From Rhodobacter sp. SGA-6-6 (GTDB lineage: Bacteria; Pseudomonadota; Alphaproteobacteria; Rhodobacterales; Rhodobacteraceae), in NCBI RefSeq assembly GCF_011043545.1, contig NZ_JAAKGP010000007.1, positions 1 to 64,000 on the forward strand: a DNA stretch of 64,000 nucleotides, in the 5' to 3' direction. Under the pieces are notes generated by a model that worked only from the letters and a program-made list of their open reading frames with translations, searched no databases and was not told the origin of the DNA. How positions within the stretch are numbered: position 1 is the first letter of the stretch; every line of letters starts with the position of its first letter. Below, one piece after another: positions 35,830 to 45,783 of this stretch. Position numbers and translations under genes: made by a program.

Positions 35830-36885
35830 CTAGTCGAAGCGTTGAGGCCGGAAGGCGGCGAGCAGCGGGCTTTCCCCGCCCTCGATCTCCTGCGCCACCA
35901 GTTCCCCGGTGATCGCGGCCAGCGTGGCGCCGGAATGCATCACCGCCAGCCAGAGGCCGGGCCGCGCCGCACCGATCACCGGCAGGCCGTCGCCCGGCAC
36001 CGGCCGGTGGGCCAGCGCCACCTCGTCCCAGTCGGTCTTCACCCCGGGCAGCAGCGCCCGCAGCCGGGCCATCGCCGCATCGGCATGGGTCCCGGCCAGC
36101 CCGGCGATGGTCTCGGCCGCGCCGCCCTGATGGTTGGCGGCGGTCGGCATCACCAGGCGCCCGGCCTCGTCCTGCCGCAGTTCTCCGCCCGGACCCCAGA
36201 GGATCAGCGGCAGCACCGGCGGCAAGGGCGGCGTCTTCAGGATCAGCCCGGGGCGCGCGACCATCGGCAGCGCCACCCCCAGCGGCTCCACCAGCGCCGG
36301 CGCGCCGGTGCCGGCGGCGACCACCACGGCATCGGCCGCCAGCACCCCCTGCGCGGTGCGGACGCCGGCCACCCTGCCCTGCGCCTCCACCAGCGCCTCG
36401 GCCGCCACCCCGCGCCAGAGCCGCGCGCCGGAGGCGGCGATCAGCCGGGCGGCCAGCAGGCCCGGGTCCACCGCGCCCTCGCCCGGCAGGAACAGCGCGG
36501 TCTCCGGCGCGGCGCCGAGTTGCGGCAGTTCCCGGGCGATGCGGGCGCGGTCCCAGGGCTCCACCGGATAGCCGAGGGCGCGCAGGTCCGCGGCGAAGGT
36601 GGCTTGCGCCGCGCCCTCCTCCTCGAACCACAGGCAGCCGGGCCAGCCGGTGGGGTTGCCGGGCAGCGTCTCACAGAGGCGGCGGTGGGCGGCGATGCCC
36701 TCCAGCCGCAGCCGGTAATGCGCCTCGGTCAGGAAATAGGAGGCGTTGATCCAGCCGAAGCTGCGCCCCGAGGCCCCGGCGGCGATGCCGTGGCTGTCGA
36801 GGAGGGTGACCGCATGGCCGCGGCGGGCCAGCTGGAAGGCGATGGCTGCGCCGATCACTCCGGCGCCGATGACGACGATCTGCAT
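35830..36885 (-). CDS. FAD-dependent oxidoreductase, D-amino acid oxidase (DAO) fold
   Basis: A 351-residue flavoprotein. The N-terminus is a dinucleotide-binding motif [20 protein letters not shown] (residues 5-24), with the second strand ending in [20 protein letters not shown] is the FAD-contact region of DAO/glycine-oxidase-like proteins, and the C-terminus has [11 protein letters not shown] and [15 protein letters not shown]. It probably oxidises an amine or amino acid; the exact substrate is unknown. It is a single gene, divergent from the pseudouridine synthase gene with 57 bases between start codons. Confidence 0.85.
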   Translation of the reverse strand: MQIVVIGAGVIGAAIAFQLARRGHAVTLLDSHGIAAGASGRSFGWINASYFLTEAHYRLRLEGIAAHRRLCETLPGNPTGWPGCLWFEEEGAAQATFAADLRALGYPVEPWDRARIARELPQLGAAPETALFLPGEGAVDPGLLAARLIAASGARLWRGVAAEALVEAQGRVAGVRTAQGVLAADAVVVAAGTGAPALVEPLGVALPMVARPGLILKTPPLPPVLPLILWGPGGELRQDEAGRLVMPTAANHQGGAAETIAGLAGTHADAAMARLRALLPGVKTDWDEVALAHRPVPGDGLPVIGAARPGLWLAVMHSGATLAAITGELVAQEIEGGESPLLAAFRPQRFD

Positions 36886-36942
36886 GGGCCGACCCTGCCA
36901 GCCGCGCCGCCCGCTGGCAAGCCGCCCGGCGATGCGCTACCC

Positions 36943-37488
36943 ATGGCGCGCATGGCCCGGCTGATCCTGTTGAACAAACCCTATGACGTGCTCTGCCAGT
37001 TCACCAACGGCGAGGGGCGGCCGGTGCTGGCCGATTTCGTGTGCGAGAAAGGCGTCTATCCGGCCGGGCGGCTGGACCGCGATTCCGAAGGACTGGTGGT
37101 GCTGACCGACGACGGCAAGCTGCAGGCCCGGATCAGCGATCCGCGCCACAAGCTGGAGAAGGTCTATCTGGCGCAGGTCGAGGGGGTGATCGCCGAGGCG
37201 GCGCTGGAGCGGCTGCGCCGCGGGGTCGATCTGAAGGACGGCCCGACCCTTCCCGCCGGCGCCCGGAGGGTGGATACGCCCGAATGGCTGTGGCCCCGGG
37301 TGCCGCCGGTGCGGATGCGCAAGACGGTGCCGGACGGCTGGATCGAGCTGACCCTGCGCGAGGGCCGCAACCGTCAGGTGCGCCGGATGTGCGCCGCCGT
37401 CGGCCTGCCCTGCCTGCGGCTGATCCGCTGGCGGGTGGGCGACTGGACGCTGGAGGGGCTGGCGCCGGGGGAAATGCGGAGGGTGTGA
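36943..37488 (+). CDS. 23S rRNA pseudouridine synthase, RluE-like
   Basis: A 181-residue RsuA/RluB/E-family enzyme without an N-terminal S4 domain, like RluE, which modifies U2457 of 23S rRNA. The catalytic Asp is D45 in [29 protein letters not shown] and [17 protein letters not shown] are the other family motifs. Two ATGs (36943 and 36952) are possible; neither has a strong ribosome-binding site. I used the first. Confidence 0.87.
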   Translation: MARMARLILLNKPYDVLCQFTNGEGRPVLADFVCEKGVYPAGRLDRDSEGLVVLTDDGKLQARISDPRHKLEKVYLAQVEGVIAEAALERLRRGVDLKDGPTLPAGARRVDTPEWLWPRVPPVRMRKTVPDGWIELTLREGRNRQVRRMCAAVGLPCLRLIRWRVGDWTLEGLAPGEMRRV

Positions 37489-38160
37489 GCGGGAAGCGGC
37501 CGGGACGTATGCCGGGACCTGTGGGGCAGCGCGGGCTGTCGGGGTGAAGAAGCGGGCGCGGTTGAGGAAAAATCGCCCCGGGTTTACGACAGGCCGGTGC
37601 ACCTTGCCGCTTCGCTCCGGGCATGACGCCCGCTGCCGATGATAGAGAAACGGCTGATGCCACCTTGCCGCCTCGCCCGCGACCACCCCGTCGCTTCGCC
37701 AGCGGCCACGTCCTTTCCCACCGGTCTCGCGCTTTCCCATCGGTCTCGGCCGGACCGGCCCAGCCGAGGAGAGGATCAGAAGCCCGGCAGCGGAGGCCCG
37801 CCCGGGCCGGTTTCGACCGCGGCATCGAGCTTCGTCGCTTGGGCCGTCTGCGCCCCTGATGCGCAAAGCGGCCGCTTCCGCCTCCCTCGCCTCCAGTCCG
37901 CCGGCGCCCCCGGAGGGCAGTCCGCGACGGCAGGATGCGGCGAGGCACAATCCGGATCGCGTCCGTATGGACCATATTCCGGCACGGGCCATGCGCCCGA
38001 ATCCGCCATACGCCCGTATGGACGATGCGCCCGTATTGCCCATACTGGCGGATGGGGCAGCGGTCTGCCGGTTGAGAGGGACGGCAGATCTGGCGCTTGG
38101 CGGCGAGAGCGGGCAGGATCGGGCACCGGATCGAAACAGCAGCCGGAGCGGGAGGCGGCG
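37489..38160 (+). repeat. 672-base gap with short repeats before the desaturase gene
   Basis: No convincing gene is present. The open frame running into the desaturase from 37639 is Pro/Ser/Arg-rich and unlike any desaturase N-terminus. Two TTCCCA(C/T)CGGTCTCG direct repeats lie near 37713-37745. From 37964 to 38050 there is a cluster of ATGGACCAT-like palindromes: TATGG-A-CCATA (37966-37976), CCATACG/CGTATGG (38006-38021), then CGTATGGACGATGCGCCCGT and CCCATACTGG. A good GGGAGG ribosome-binding site ends the gap. Confidence 0.6.
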
Positions 38161-39057
38161 ATGGATCACAAGGACTTCCTGTCGGGCCTGCCGCTCGATG
38201 TGCGGGCCGGGATGACGGAAAGGTCCGATGCCCGCGGCCTGCGCCATCTGGCCGGGCATCTGGGGGCGATCCTTCTCTGCGGCGGGCTGATCGCGGCGGG
38301 TGTGCCGGGCTGGCAGGTGCTGCTGCCGGTGCAGGGGGTGCTGCTGGTCTTCCTCTTCACCCTGGAACACGAATGCACCCACCGCACCCCCTTCGCCAGC
38401 GAGCGGCTGAACACCTGGGTCGGGCGGTTCTGCGGGCTGGTGTTGCTGCTGCCGTTCGAGTGGTTCCGCTGGTTCCACCTGGCGCATCACCGCTGGACCA
38501 ACCTGCCGGGCAAGGACCCGGAACTGGCCTCGGAAAAACCCGAAAGCCTGCCGGCCTGGCTCTGGCATGTCTCGGGCCTGCCGTTCTGGGGCGCCGGGCT
38601 GCGGCTGATGGCGGCGCTGACCCTGGGCCGGGCCGAGGGCGACTACCTGCCCGAGGGCGCCAAGGCCCGCATTATCCGCGAGGCGCGGGGGATGGCGCTG
38701 GTCCATGCCGGGCTGGCGGCCAGCCTGATCTGGACGCCCGCGGTGCTGTGGGTCTGGGTGGTGCCGGCGCTGCTGGGCCAGCCGGTGCTGCGGCTCTATC
38801 TGCTGGCCGAGCATGGCGACTGCCCGCGGGTGGCGAACATGTTCGAGAACACCCGGACCACCTTCACCAACCGCATCGTCCGGGCGCTGGCCTGGAACAT
38901 GCCCTATCACGTCGAGCACCACGTCTGGCCCGCCGTCCCCTTCCACCGCCTGCCCGAGGTCCATGCGCTGATGCGCGACGAGTTGCGGGTGACGGCGGAG
39001 GGCTACGCGGCCTTCACCCGGGAATATCTGGCGCGGCGGGTCCGGGCCGGGCGGTAG
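38161..39057 (+). CDS. Membrane fatty acid desaturase family protein
   Basis: A 298-residue integral membrane di-iron enzyme with the three His boxes of the FA_desaturase family: H70-x3-H74 (EHECTH), H106-x2-H109-H110 (FHLAHHRW) and H250-x2-H253-H254 (YHVEHHVWP). Four or more hydrophobic segments separate them. It introduces a double bond or hydroxyl into a lipid, or acts on a carotenoid-like or amine substrate; specificity is open. Start ATG 38161 has GGGAGG nine bases upstream. Both flanks carry the ATGGACCAT repeat, so the gene may sit in a mobile or recently rearranged segment. Confidence 0.85.
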   Translation: MDHKDFLSGLPLDVRAGMTERSDARGLRHLAGHLGAILLCGGLIAAGVPGWQVLLPVQGVLLVFLFTLEHECTHRTPFASERLNTWVGRFCGLVLLLPFEWFRWFHLAHHRWTNLPGKDPELASEKPESLPAWLWHVSGLPFWGAGLRLMAALTLGRAEGDYLPEGAKARIIREARGMALVHAGLAASLIWTPAVLWVWVVPALLGQPVLRLYLLAEHGDCPRVANMFENTRTTFTNRIVRALAWNMPYHVEHHVWPAVPFHRLPEVHALMRDELRVTAEGYAAFTREYLARRVRAGR

Positions 39058-39405
39058 CGGGCGCAAGTGGGCGGCAGGGCGCATACGCCCGGAGGGCGCC
39101 TGCGGGCGGATGGACCATACGGCGGGATGGACCATGCGGGCGGAGGGAAAGGTCGGCGCGGGGCATCCGTCTTCCGTGCGGAGGGTGCCCGTTGCGCAGC
39201 CTCGCTTCGCTCTCTTCCTCGGCCAGCTTCGGTAGAAGGGGTGCCGGGAGACCTCTGCCCGGGATCAGGCGAGGCGCGCAGGAAGGTAGCCGGAGCTTAA
39301 GGCAGGAGCGCCGCAGGGGTCCAGCGGGCCTGCGGGGCTTCCGCCGATTGTAAGGGTGACAACTTCCCCATGGCGCTGCACCGGCGGGGCGGATATGCCC
39401 GGTGC
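39058..39405 (+). repeat. 348-base gap with ATGGACCAT repeats after the desaturase gene
   Basis: No gene is evident. GCGGATGGACCATACGGCGG (39105-39124) and GGGATGGACCATGCGGGCGG (39124-39143) are two tandem copies of the repeat also found at 37964-38050 and 16463-16490. The remainder is GC-rich sequence without clear structure. The rarD frame opens at 39370 but the conserved start is 39406. Confidence 0.55.
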
Positions 39406-40299
39406 ATGACCGGGCAGACCGACAGCGGGGACACCCTTTCGGGGTTCTTCTACGGGCTTGCGGCCTATCTCCTCTGGGGGTTCCTGCCGCTTTACATGAA
39501 GGCGCTGGCGCATATCCCGCCGGTCGAGGTGATCGCGCACCGGGTGATCTGGTCGGTGCCGGTGGCGCTGATCGTGCTGGTCTGGCTGGGGCGGACGGCG
39601 GACCTGAAGGCGGCGCTGACCAATCCGCGGATGCTGGGGATGGCGGCGCTGACGGCGACGATCATCTCGGTCAACTGGGGGATCTATGTCTGGGCCATCG
39701 GCGCGGACCATGCGCTGGACGCGGCCTTGGGCTATTACATCAACCCGCTGTTCTCGATCTTCCTCGGCGCGGTGCTGCTGGGGGAACGCCTGCGCGGCAT
39801 CCAGTGGCTGGCCATCGCACTGGTCTGCATCGCCGTCGGCATCCTGACCTGGGAGGCCGGGCAGTTGCCCGTCATCGCCGCGGGGCTGTTCCTGACCTGG
39901 GGCTTCTATGCCTATCTGAAACGCCGCCTGCCGATCGGCCCGAACCAGGGCTTCGCGCTGGAGGTGCTGATCCTCTTGCCCTTCGGCCTCGGCTATGCCG
40001 GCTGGCTGGCGTGGCAGGGGACGGGGCATTTCATGGCGGGTGTGCCCTTCGACACATGGATGCTGTTCGGCTGCGGCATCGTCACCGCGGCGCCGCTGAT
40101 GATCTATGCCAACGGCGCCAAGCGGCTGCGGCTGTCGACCATCGCCATCATGCAATACATCGCGCCGACGATGATCTTCCTGACCGCGGTGTTCCTTTTC
40201 GGCGAGCCGTTCAGCAAGGTGAAGCTGGTGGCCTTCGGCTTCATCTGGGCGGCGCTGGTGGTCTATTCCTGGTCGGTGCTGCGGCGGGCGCGGGGGTAG
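39406..40299 (+). CDS. rarD: RarD-type EamA transporter
   Basis: A 297-residue protein of the RarD subfamily of DMT transporters, with ten membrane segments. GFFYGLAAYLLWGFLPLYMK at the N-terminus, NWGIYVWAI and SLGYYINPL-like ALGYYINPLFSIFLGAVLLGE are RarD hallmarks. RarD is named for chloramphenicol sensitivity in E. coli homologues; the real substrate is unclear. The ATG at 39406 gives the usual N-terminus; the ATG at 39370 would add 12 unlike residues. Convergent with anmK. Confidence 0.88.
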   Translation: MTGQTDSGDTLSGFFYGLAAYLLWGFLPLYMKALAHIPPVEVIAHRVIWSVPVALIVLVWLGRTADLKAALTNPRMLGMAALTATIISVNWGIYVWAIGADHALDAALGYYINPLFSIFLGAVLLGERLRGIQWLAIALVCIAVGILTWEAGQLPVIAAGLFLTWGFYAYLKRRLPIGPNQGFALEVLILLPFGLGYAGWLAWQGTGHFMAGVPFDTWMLFGCGIVTAAPLMIYANGAKRLRLSTIAIMQYIAPTMIFLTAVFLFGEPFSKVKLVAFGFIWAALVVYSWSVLRRARG

Positions 40300-40306
40300 G
40301 CGGCAG

Positions 40307-40378
40307 CGCTCGTCGTTGCATTTCATGCACTCCTCGCGGGAGTGTCCGCGCGAGGAGGAACGAAGTTCCCGACGAGCG
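40307..40378. terminator. Nested inverted repeats between convergent rarD and anmK
   Basis: Outer arms CGCTCGTCG (40307-40315) and CGACGAGCG (40370-40378) enclose inner arms CCTCGCG (40332-40338) and CGCGAGG (40350-40356). The 84-base gap between the two convergent stop codons is almost entirely filled by this structure. It is most simply a bidirectional transcription end; no T-run is present. Confidence 0.6.
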
Positions 40379-40383
40379 GCGCG

Positions 40384-41493
40384 CTACGGCCGGCTGACCT
40401 GGCCGCCGCCGACTGCCGCGGGAACGCCGGTGGTCGAGGCGCAGGAGGTGGGCAGGCCGCGCATCACCCGCACAGCGAGGAAGGCGAAGGCCTGCGCCTC
40501 CAGCATGTCACCGTCGAGACCCGCCGCCTCCACCGGCTGGACCGGGCAGGGGAATTTCCGCGAAAGATGCCGCATCAGCGTGGCATTGTGGCGGCCGCCG
40601 CCGGTGACGAGCAGGCGGGAGATGGGCTTCGGGAAATGCTCCGCCCCCTGCGCCACCGCGGCCGCGGCGGCAGCGGTGAGGGTGGCCAGCGCCGCCTCGG
40701 TGCCGAGCGGCTTCACCGCCTGCAAGAGGCCGGCGAAATCGTTGCGGTCCAGCGACTTCGGCGGGACGCGGTAGAAATAGGGATGGGCCAGGAAGGCCTC
40801 GATCACCTGTTTCCTCACCCGGCCCTTCGCGGCGAGACTGCCACCGTCGTCCCGATCACGCCCCAGCCGCCCGCGGATCAGGTCGTCGATCGGGGCATTG
40901 GCCGGGCCGGTGTCGAAGGCCAGGAGCGCGCCGGGAACCTCGGGCGCCGGCTGCGCCGGGTCGACCCAGGTCAGGTTGCCGACGCCGCCGAGGTTGAGGA
41001 AGGCCAGTGGCTCCGTCGCGCCGATCCGCTTGGCCAGCGCGAAATGGTAGAACGGGGCCAGCGGCGCGCCCTGCCCGCCGAGCGCCACATCGGAGGAGCG
41101 GAAATCCCAGACCACCGGCCGGTCCAGCACCTGCGCCAGCAGGCTGCCGTTGCCGGCCTGGTGGGTGCCCCTGCCCTTCGGGTCATGCGCCAGGGTCTGG
41201 CCGTGGAAGCCGACCACATCGACGCCGGAGAAGCGCGACAGCAGTTCGGCATGGGCGGTCTCCACCACCTCCGCCGCCTCGGCCACGCCGGGATCTCCGG
41301 GCCAGCGACCGAGGGCGGCGCGCAGCACGGATTGCTCGGCTTGCGTATAGGGGCGGTAGGCGACAGGCCCGAACTCCTGCACCGAATGGCCGTCGGTCAG
41401 CACCATCGCGGCATCGACCCCGTCCAGCGAAGTGCCCGACATCGCCCCCAGAGCCCAGACCGGACCTTCCGCCTTCGCCATCTTCCCCTTCAT
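40384..41493 (-). CDS. anmK: Anhydro-N-acetylmuramic acid kinase
   Basis: A 369-residue ASKHA-fold kinase that phosphorylates and opens 1,6-anhydro-MurNAc recovered from peptidoglycan turnover. [14 protein letters not shown] (about residues 16-29) is the ATP-phosphate motif. [28 protein letters not shown] and VTGGGRHN are further family motifs. Divergent from tyrS with 45 bases between starts, so the promoters must overlap. murQ and other recycling genes are not adjacent. Confidence 0.93.
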   Translation of the reverse strand: MKGKMAKAEGPVWALGAMSGTSLDGVDAAMVLTDGHSVQEFGPVAYRPYTQAEQSVLRAALGRWPGDPGVAEAAEVVETAHAELLSRFSGVDVVGFHGQTLAHDPKGRGTHQAGNGSLLAQVLDRPVVWDFRSSDVALGGQGAPLAPFYHFALAKRIGATEPLAFLNLGGVGNLTWVDPAQPAPEVPGALLAFDTGPANAPIDDLIRGRLGRDRDDGGSLAAKGRVRKQVIEAFLAHPYFYRVPPKSLDRNDFAGLLQAVKPLGTEAALATLTAAAAAAVAQGAEHFPKPISRLLVTGGGRHNATLMRHLSRKFPCPVQPVEAAGLDGDMLEAQAFAFLAVRVMRGLPTSCASTTGVPAAVGGGQVSRP

Positions 41494-41538
41494 CCCCTGC
41501 CCCGCTATACCGCCTGCACCTTAAAGCACGGGCAAGCC

Positions 41539-42789
41539 ATGACCTACCATCCGAAATCCGATTTCCTGCGCGTGATGTTCGAGCGCGGCTTCGTCGCCGA
41601 CTGCACCGACTATCAGGCGCTGGACGAGGCCTTGGTCAAGGGCGTGGTGCCGGCCTATATCGGCTATGACGCCACCGCGGCGTCGCTGCATGTCGGCCAC
41701 CTGATGAACATCATGGTGCTGCGCTGGCTGCAGAAGACCGGTCACAGGCCGATCACGCTGATGGGCGGCGGCACCACCAAGGTGGGCGATCCCTCCTTCC
41801 GGTCCGAGGAGCGGCCGCTGCTGACGCCGGAGAAGATCGACGAGAACATCGCCGGGCTGAAGAAGGTCTTTGCGAAATACCTGTCCTACGGCGACGGGCC
41901 GACCGACGCGATCATGCTGAACAATGCCGAATGGCTGGACAGCCTGAACTACCTGGATTTCCTGCGCGACATCGGCCGGCATTTCAGCGTCAACCGGATG
42001 CTGAGCTTCGAGAGCGTGAAGTCGCGGCTGGACCGGGAGCAATCGCTGTCCTTCCTCGAATTCAACTACATGATCCTGCAGGCCTATGATTTCCTGGAAA
42101 TCCACCGGCGCTATGGCTGCCTGCTGCAGATGGGCGGAAGCGACCAGTGGGGCAACATCGTCAACGGGGTGGACCTGACCCGGCGGGTGATCGACAAGGA
42201 GATCTACGGGCTGACCACGCCGCTTCTCACCACTTCGGACGGGCGGAAGATGGGCAAGTCGGCCTCCGGCGCGGTCTGGCTGAACGGCGACATGCTGAGC
42301 CCTTACGAGTTCTGGCAGTTCTGGCGCAACACCACGGATGCCGATACCGGCCGCTTCCTGAAGATTTTCACCGAGCTGCCGGTCGAGGAATGCGACCGGC
42401 TGGGCGCGCTGCAGGGGGCCGAGATCAACGAGGCGAAGGTGACGCTGGCCAATCTGGCCACCACGCTGCTGCACGGGGCCGAGGCGGCGGCGGCGGCCGA
42501 GGCGACGGCGCGCGAGGTGTTCGAGAAGGGCGGCATCGGCGACGACCTGCCGACGGTGACGCTGGCACCCGAGGAATTGGCCGAGGGCGTCGGCATCGTG
42601 CAGTTGCTGGTGCGGGCCGGGCTGGCGGGGTCGGGCAAGGACGCCAAGCGGCTGATCGCCGAGGGCGGCGCCAAGGTGAACGACGAGACCGTCACCGACG
42701 CCGGCCTGCGTTTCGGCGCCAGCGAACTGGCCGAGCCGGTGAAGCTGACCGCGGGGCGCAAACGCCACGCGCTGGTGGTGCTGGGATGA
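41539..42789 (+). CDS. tyrS: Tyrosyl-tRNA synthetase
   Basis: A 416-residue class I aminoacyl-tRNA synthetase charging tRNA-Tyr. The HIGH motif appears as HVGH in [10 protein letters not shown], and the KMSKS motif as KMGKS in [25 protein letters not shown] is the Tyr-specific binding segment. A C-terminal S4-like RNA-binding domain ([17 protein letters not shown]) ends the protein. The stop overlaps the next gene (ATGA). Confidence 0.96.
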   Translation: MTYHPKSDFLRVMFERGFVADCTDYQALDEALVKGVVPAYIGYDATAASLHVGHLMNIMVLRWLQKTGHRPITLMGGGTTKVGDPSFRSEERPLLTPEKIDENIAGLKKVFAKYLSYGDGPTDAIMLNNAEWLDSLNYLDFLRDIGRHFSVNRMLSFESVKSRLDREQSLSFLEFNYMILQAYDFLEIHRRYGCLLQMGGSDQWGNIVNGVDLTRRVIDKEIYGLTTPLLTTSDGRKMGKSASGAVWLNGDMLSPYEFWQFWRNTTDADTGRFLKIFTELPVEECDRLGALQGAEINEAKVTLANLATTLLHGAEAAAAAEATAREVFEKGGIGDDLPTVTLAPEELAEGVGIVQLLVRAGLAGSGKDAKRLIAEGGAKVNDETVTDAGLRFGASELAEPVKLTAGRKRHALVVLG

Positions 42790-43277
42790 TGCGGGCCGCG
42801 CTGGCGGCGCTGGCGCTGACGGCGGGCGCGGCGCAGGCCTGCCCGATGACGCTGGCGCTCTATGCGGACACCGAGACGGGGACGGAGCTGCGCATCCGCA
42901 CTCCGGCGCCTTGGGAGGGGTCAGGCGGCACGATCTATTCCATCGAACTCGGGCTGCGCGACGGACGGGTGCTCTGGGGCCGGATCGGGCAGAACATGGG
43001 CACCAGCAGGGACGTGGGCCAGCTCTACTCCGGCTGCGACCGGCCGGGGCCGGACGACGGGCCGCTGTCCGAGGAAGCGGCGGAGGAGTGCCGGGCCTGG
43101 GAGGGCGTGGTCTATGCGCTGCAGGACGGCGTGGTGGCCGGCCTGCCCGGGCCGCAGGAGAAGGCGCCAGACAGCCTGATCCTGACCGACCTCGGCCGCA
43201 AGCTGCGCTATGCGGTGTTCTCCAGCCCGGGCGAGGAGCCTTGGGACCAGTTCCGCCTGCACGGCTGCGCCGAATGA
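42786..43277 (+). CDS. Small exported protein of unknown function
   Basis: A 163-residue protein with a signal peptide ([20 protein letters not shown]; predicted cleavage near residue 18) and a Cys-containing mature part. The mature sequence starts [20 protein letters not shown] and ends in LHGCAE. I recognise no domain. It overlaps the tyrS stop by four bases, so it is translated from the same message. A strong hairpin follows directly. The coupling to tyrS does not suggest a function. Confidence 0.75.
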   Translation: MMRAALAALALTAGAAQACPMTLALYADTETGTELRIRTPAPWEGSGGTIYSIELGLRDGRVLWGRIGQNMGTSRDVGQLYSGCDRPGPDDGPLSEEAAEECRAWEGVVYALQDGVVAGLPGPQEKAPDSLILTDLGRKLRYAVFSSPGEEPWDQFRLHGCAE

Positions 43278-43301
43278 GAAGAGGCCCCGAAGGGCCTCTT
43301 C
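43278..43301. terminator. Bidirectional terminator hairpin
   Basis: GAAGAGGCCC (43278-43287) and GGGCCTCTTC (43292-43301) form a perfect ten-base stem with a CGAA loop. It occupies the gap between the exported-protein stop (43277) and the convergent cyclophilin stop (43306). Confidence 0.8.
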
Positions 43302-43305
43302 CGCG

Positions 43306-43863
43306 TCACTTCTGGACCGTGACCCTGGTCATCACGTCGGGCGTCGCCGGCGGCTCGCCCTTGGCGACGGCGTCCACCACCTCCATGCCCTGCACCACAT
43401 GGCCGACCACGGTATATTGCCCGTCCAGATGCGGCGCCGGGGCGAACATGATGAAGAACTGGCTGTTCGCGCTGTCGGGGTCCTGCGCCCGGGCCATGCC
43501 GACGATGCCGCGCTGGAACGAGACGTCCGAGAATTCGGCCGGCAGGTTCGGCATGTCGCTGTCGCCCATGCCGGCCATCGACAGGTCGCCCCCCGCCTTG
43601 CCATAGCGCACGTCGCCGGTCTGGGCCATGAAGCCGTCGATGACGCGGTGGAAGACCACGCCGTCATAGGCGCCGGATTCCGCCAACGCCACGATCTGCG
43701 CCACGTGTTTCGGGGCGTAGTCGGGCAGCAGGTCGATGACCACGGTGCCGTTGGCCTCGCCCGCGACCTCGATCACCAGGTTGGGGCCGGGGCCGTCGGG
43801 CGGGGTCTGCGCGAAGGCGGGAGAGGCCAGCAGGACGGCGGCGAGGATGAGCTTACGCAACAT
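43306..43863 (-). CDS. Periplasmic peptidyl-prolyl isomerase (cyclophilin)
   Basis: A 185-residue cyclophilin-type PPIase with a signal peptide (MLRKLILAAVLLASPAFAQ). Core motifs VVFHRVIDGFMAQTGDV and SQFFIMFAPAPHLDGQYTVVG carry the active-site Arg, Phe and Gln residues (HRVI, QTGD, SQFF). It assists folding in the periplasm. Its start lies 11 bases inside the end of the upstream cytoplasmic paralogue, so the two are a tandem, co-translated pair from a duplication. Confidence 0.92.
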   Translation of the reverse strand: MLRKLILAAVLLASPAFAQTPPDGPGPNLVIEVAGEANGTVVIDLLPDYAPKHVAQIVALAESGAYDGVVFHRVIDGFMAQTGDVRYGKAGGDLSMAGMGDSDMPNLPAEFSDVSFQRGIVGMARAQDPDSANSQFFIMFAPAPHLDGQYTVVGHVVQGMEVVDAVAKGEPPATPDVMTRVTVQK

Positions 43864-44365
43864 CGGCGGCCACCCGGACGGTGATCATGCGGTCGGGCGA
43901 AGCCGGCGGCTCGCCGCGGGTGATCTTGTCGACATGCTCCATGCCGGAAATCACCTGGCCGTAGACGGTATACTGGCCGTTGAGAAAGCTGTTCTCGCCG
44001 AAGTTGATGAAGAACTGGCTGTTGGCCGAGTTCGGGTTCTGCGACCGCGCCGCGCCGAGCGACCCGCGGGCGTGCGGGACCTTGGAGAATTCGGCCGGCA
44101 GGTCGGGATATTTCGACCCGCCCGTCCCCGCCCGGCGGGGGTTGTAGTTCGGGCTGTCCATGTTGGCGTTCTCGACATCGCCGGTCTGGGCCATGAAGCC
44201 GTCGATCACCCGGTGGAAGGCCACGCCGTCATAGGCCTTGTCGCGGGCCAGCTGCTTCATCCGCTCGACATGTTTCGGCGCTACGTCGGGCAAGAGCTGG
44301 ATCACCACCTCGCCGTCCTTCAGCGTCATGATGATGGTGTTCTCGGGGTCCTTGATCTCGGCCAT
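43853..44365 (-). CDS. ppiB: Cytoplasmic peptidyl-prolyl isomerase (cyclophilin)
   Basis: A 170-residue cyclophilin without signal peptide, like PpiB. VAFHRVIDGFMAQTGDVENA and SQFFINFGENSFLNGQYTVY contain the catalytic and binding residues. A short loop insertion (NYNPRRAGTGGSKYP) between them is common in alphaproteobacterial PpiB. ATG 44365 has GGAGAG upstream. First gene of a two-gene unit, divergent from pgk. Confidence 0.92.
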   Translation of the reverse strand: MAEIKDPENTIIMTLKDGEVVIQLLPDVAPKHVERMKQLARDKAYDGVAFHRVIDGFMAQTGDVENANMDSPNYNPRRAGTGGSKYPDLPAEFSKVPHARGSLGAARSQNPNSANSQFFINFGENSFLNGQYTVYGQVISGMEHVDKITRGEPPASPDRMITVRVAADVA

Positions 44366-44503
44366 GGCCGCTCTCCTCGTGTCATGTCGGCGGGAAACGT
44401 AGCGGCGGGATGCCGCAAGGGGAAGGGCAAAAGCCCGTGATCGGTTGACGCGGGCGGGCGGCTTCGGTCAAACCTGCGGCCGAACGAACAGGGAGACGCG
44501 ACG

Positions 44504-45694
44504 ATGGGCTGGAACACGCTGGACGATATCGCCATGGCCGGGAAGGTGGTGCTGGCGCGCGTCGACATCAACGTGCCGATGGAGGGCGCGACCGTCACCG
44601 ACACCACGCGGATCGACAAGATCAGGCCGACGGTGGAGGATATCATCGCCCGCGGCGGCAAGGTGGTGCTCTTGGCGCATTTCGACCGGCCGAAGGGCAA
44701 GGTGGTGCCGGAGATGAGCCTGTCGCGCATCCTGCCCTCGCTGGAGGCCAGCCTGGGCCGCAAGGTGGTGTTCGGCGCGGATTGCATCGGCGAGGTCGCG
44801 GCGGAGGCCATCGCCAAGGCCGGGCCGGCCGAGGTGGTTCTGCTGGAGAACACCCGCTTCCACCCCGGCGAGGAGAAGAACGACCCCGAACTGGCGAAGG
44901 CGATGGCGGCGCTCGGCGACATCTATGTCAACGACGCCTTCTCGGCCGCGCATCGGGCCCATGCCTCGACCGAGGGGCTGGCGCATCTGCTGCCGCACGC
45001 CGCCGGGCGGCTGATGGAGGCGGAGCTGAAGGCGCTGGAAGCCGCGCTCGGCACCCCTGCCCGGCCGGTGATGGCGGTGGTGGGCGGCGCCAAGGTATCG
45101 ACCAAGCTGGAGCTTCTGGGCAACCTGGTGAGCAGGGTCGACCATCTGGCGATCGGCGGCGGCATGGCCAACACCTTCCTGCTGGCGCAGGGGCTGGAGG
45201 TCGGCACGTCGCTGGCCGAGCGCGACATGGCCGGAACGGCGGCGGAGATCATCGAGAAGGCCAAGGCGGCGGGTTGCAGCATCCACCTGCCGGTCGATGT
45301 GGTGGTGGCGCGCGAGTTCAAGGCGGGGGCTGCCAGCGAGATCGTCGTGGCCTCGGCCTGCCCGGCGGATGCGATGATCCTCGACGCCGGCCCCGAGACG
45401 GTGGCGCGCCTGACCGCGGTGATGGGCCAATGCGCCACGCTGATCTGGAACGGCCCGCTGGGGGCCTTCGAGATCCCGCCCTTCGACATGGCGACCAATG
45501 CGGCGGCGGCCGAGGCGGCGCGGCTGACCCGGGCCGGACGGCTGGTCTCGGTCGCCGGCGGCGGCGACACCGTGGCAGCGCTGAACGGCGCCGGCGCGGC
45601 GGAGGACTTCACCTTCATCTCCACCGCGGGCGGGGCCTTCCTCGAATGGATGGAAGGGAAGGATCTGCCGGGGGTGAAGGCGCTGATGGGCTGA
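44504..45694 (+). CDS. pgk: Phosphoglycerate kinase
   Basis: A 396-residue glycolytic/Calvin-cycle kinase. [10 protein letters not shown] at the N-terminus, HFDRPKGK (usually HLGRPKG), [12 protein letters not shown], and [13 protein letters not shown] near the C-terminus are all recognisable family motifs. The replacement of the LG pair by FD in the substrate-binding HLGRPKG motif is a small departure, seen also in some alphaproteobacteria to my knowledge. GGGAGA precedes the ATG. fba follows after 89 bases, probably in the same transcript. Confidence 0.95.
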   Translation: MGWNTLDDIAMAGKVVLARVDINVPMEGATVTDTTRIDKIRPTVEDIIARGGKVVLLAHFDRPKGKVVPEMSLSRILPSLEASLGRKVVFGADCIGEVAAEAIAKAGPAEVVLLENTRFHPGEEKNDPELAKAMAALGDIYVNDAFSAAHRAHASTEGLAHLLPHAAGRLMEAELKALEAALGTPARPVMAVVGGAKVSTKLELLGNLVSRVDHLAIGGGMANTFLLAQGLEVGTSLAERDMAGTAAEIIEKAKAAGCSIHLPVDVVVAREFKAGAASEIVVASACPADAMILDAGPETVARLTAVMGQCATLIWNGPLGAFEIPPFDMATNAAAAEAARLTRAGRLVSVAGGGDTVAALNGAGAAEDFTFISTAGGAFLEWMEGKDLPGVKALMG

Positions 45695-45783
45695 GACCCG
45701 CCGTTAGCGCAAGCCGGATTGCGGGGCGCGGGCATCGAGGCTATGCCGGAGGGCAGGATTTCCCATTGCAGACAGGGTGCGCC

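Noticed and set aside
37639-38160. 174-residue N-terminal extension of the desaturase
   Set aside because: The extension is low-complexity, encoded by repeat-rich DNA, and the strong ribosome-binding site is before the ATG at 38161.
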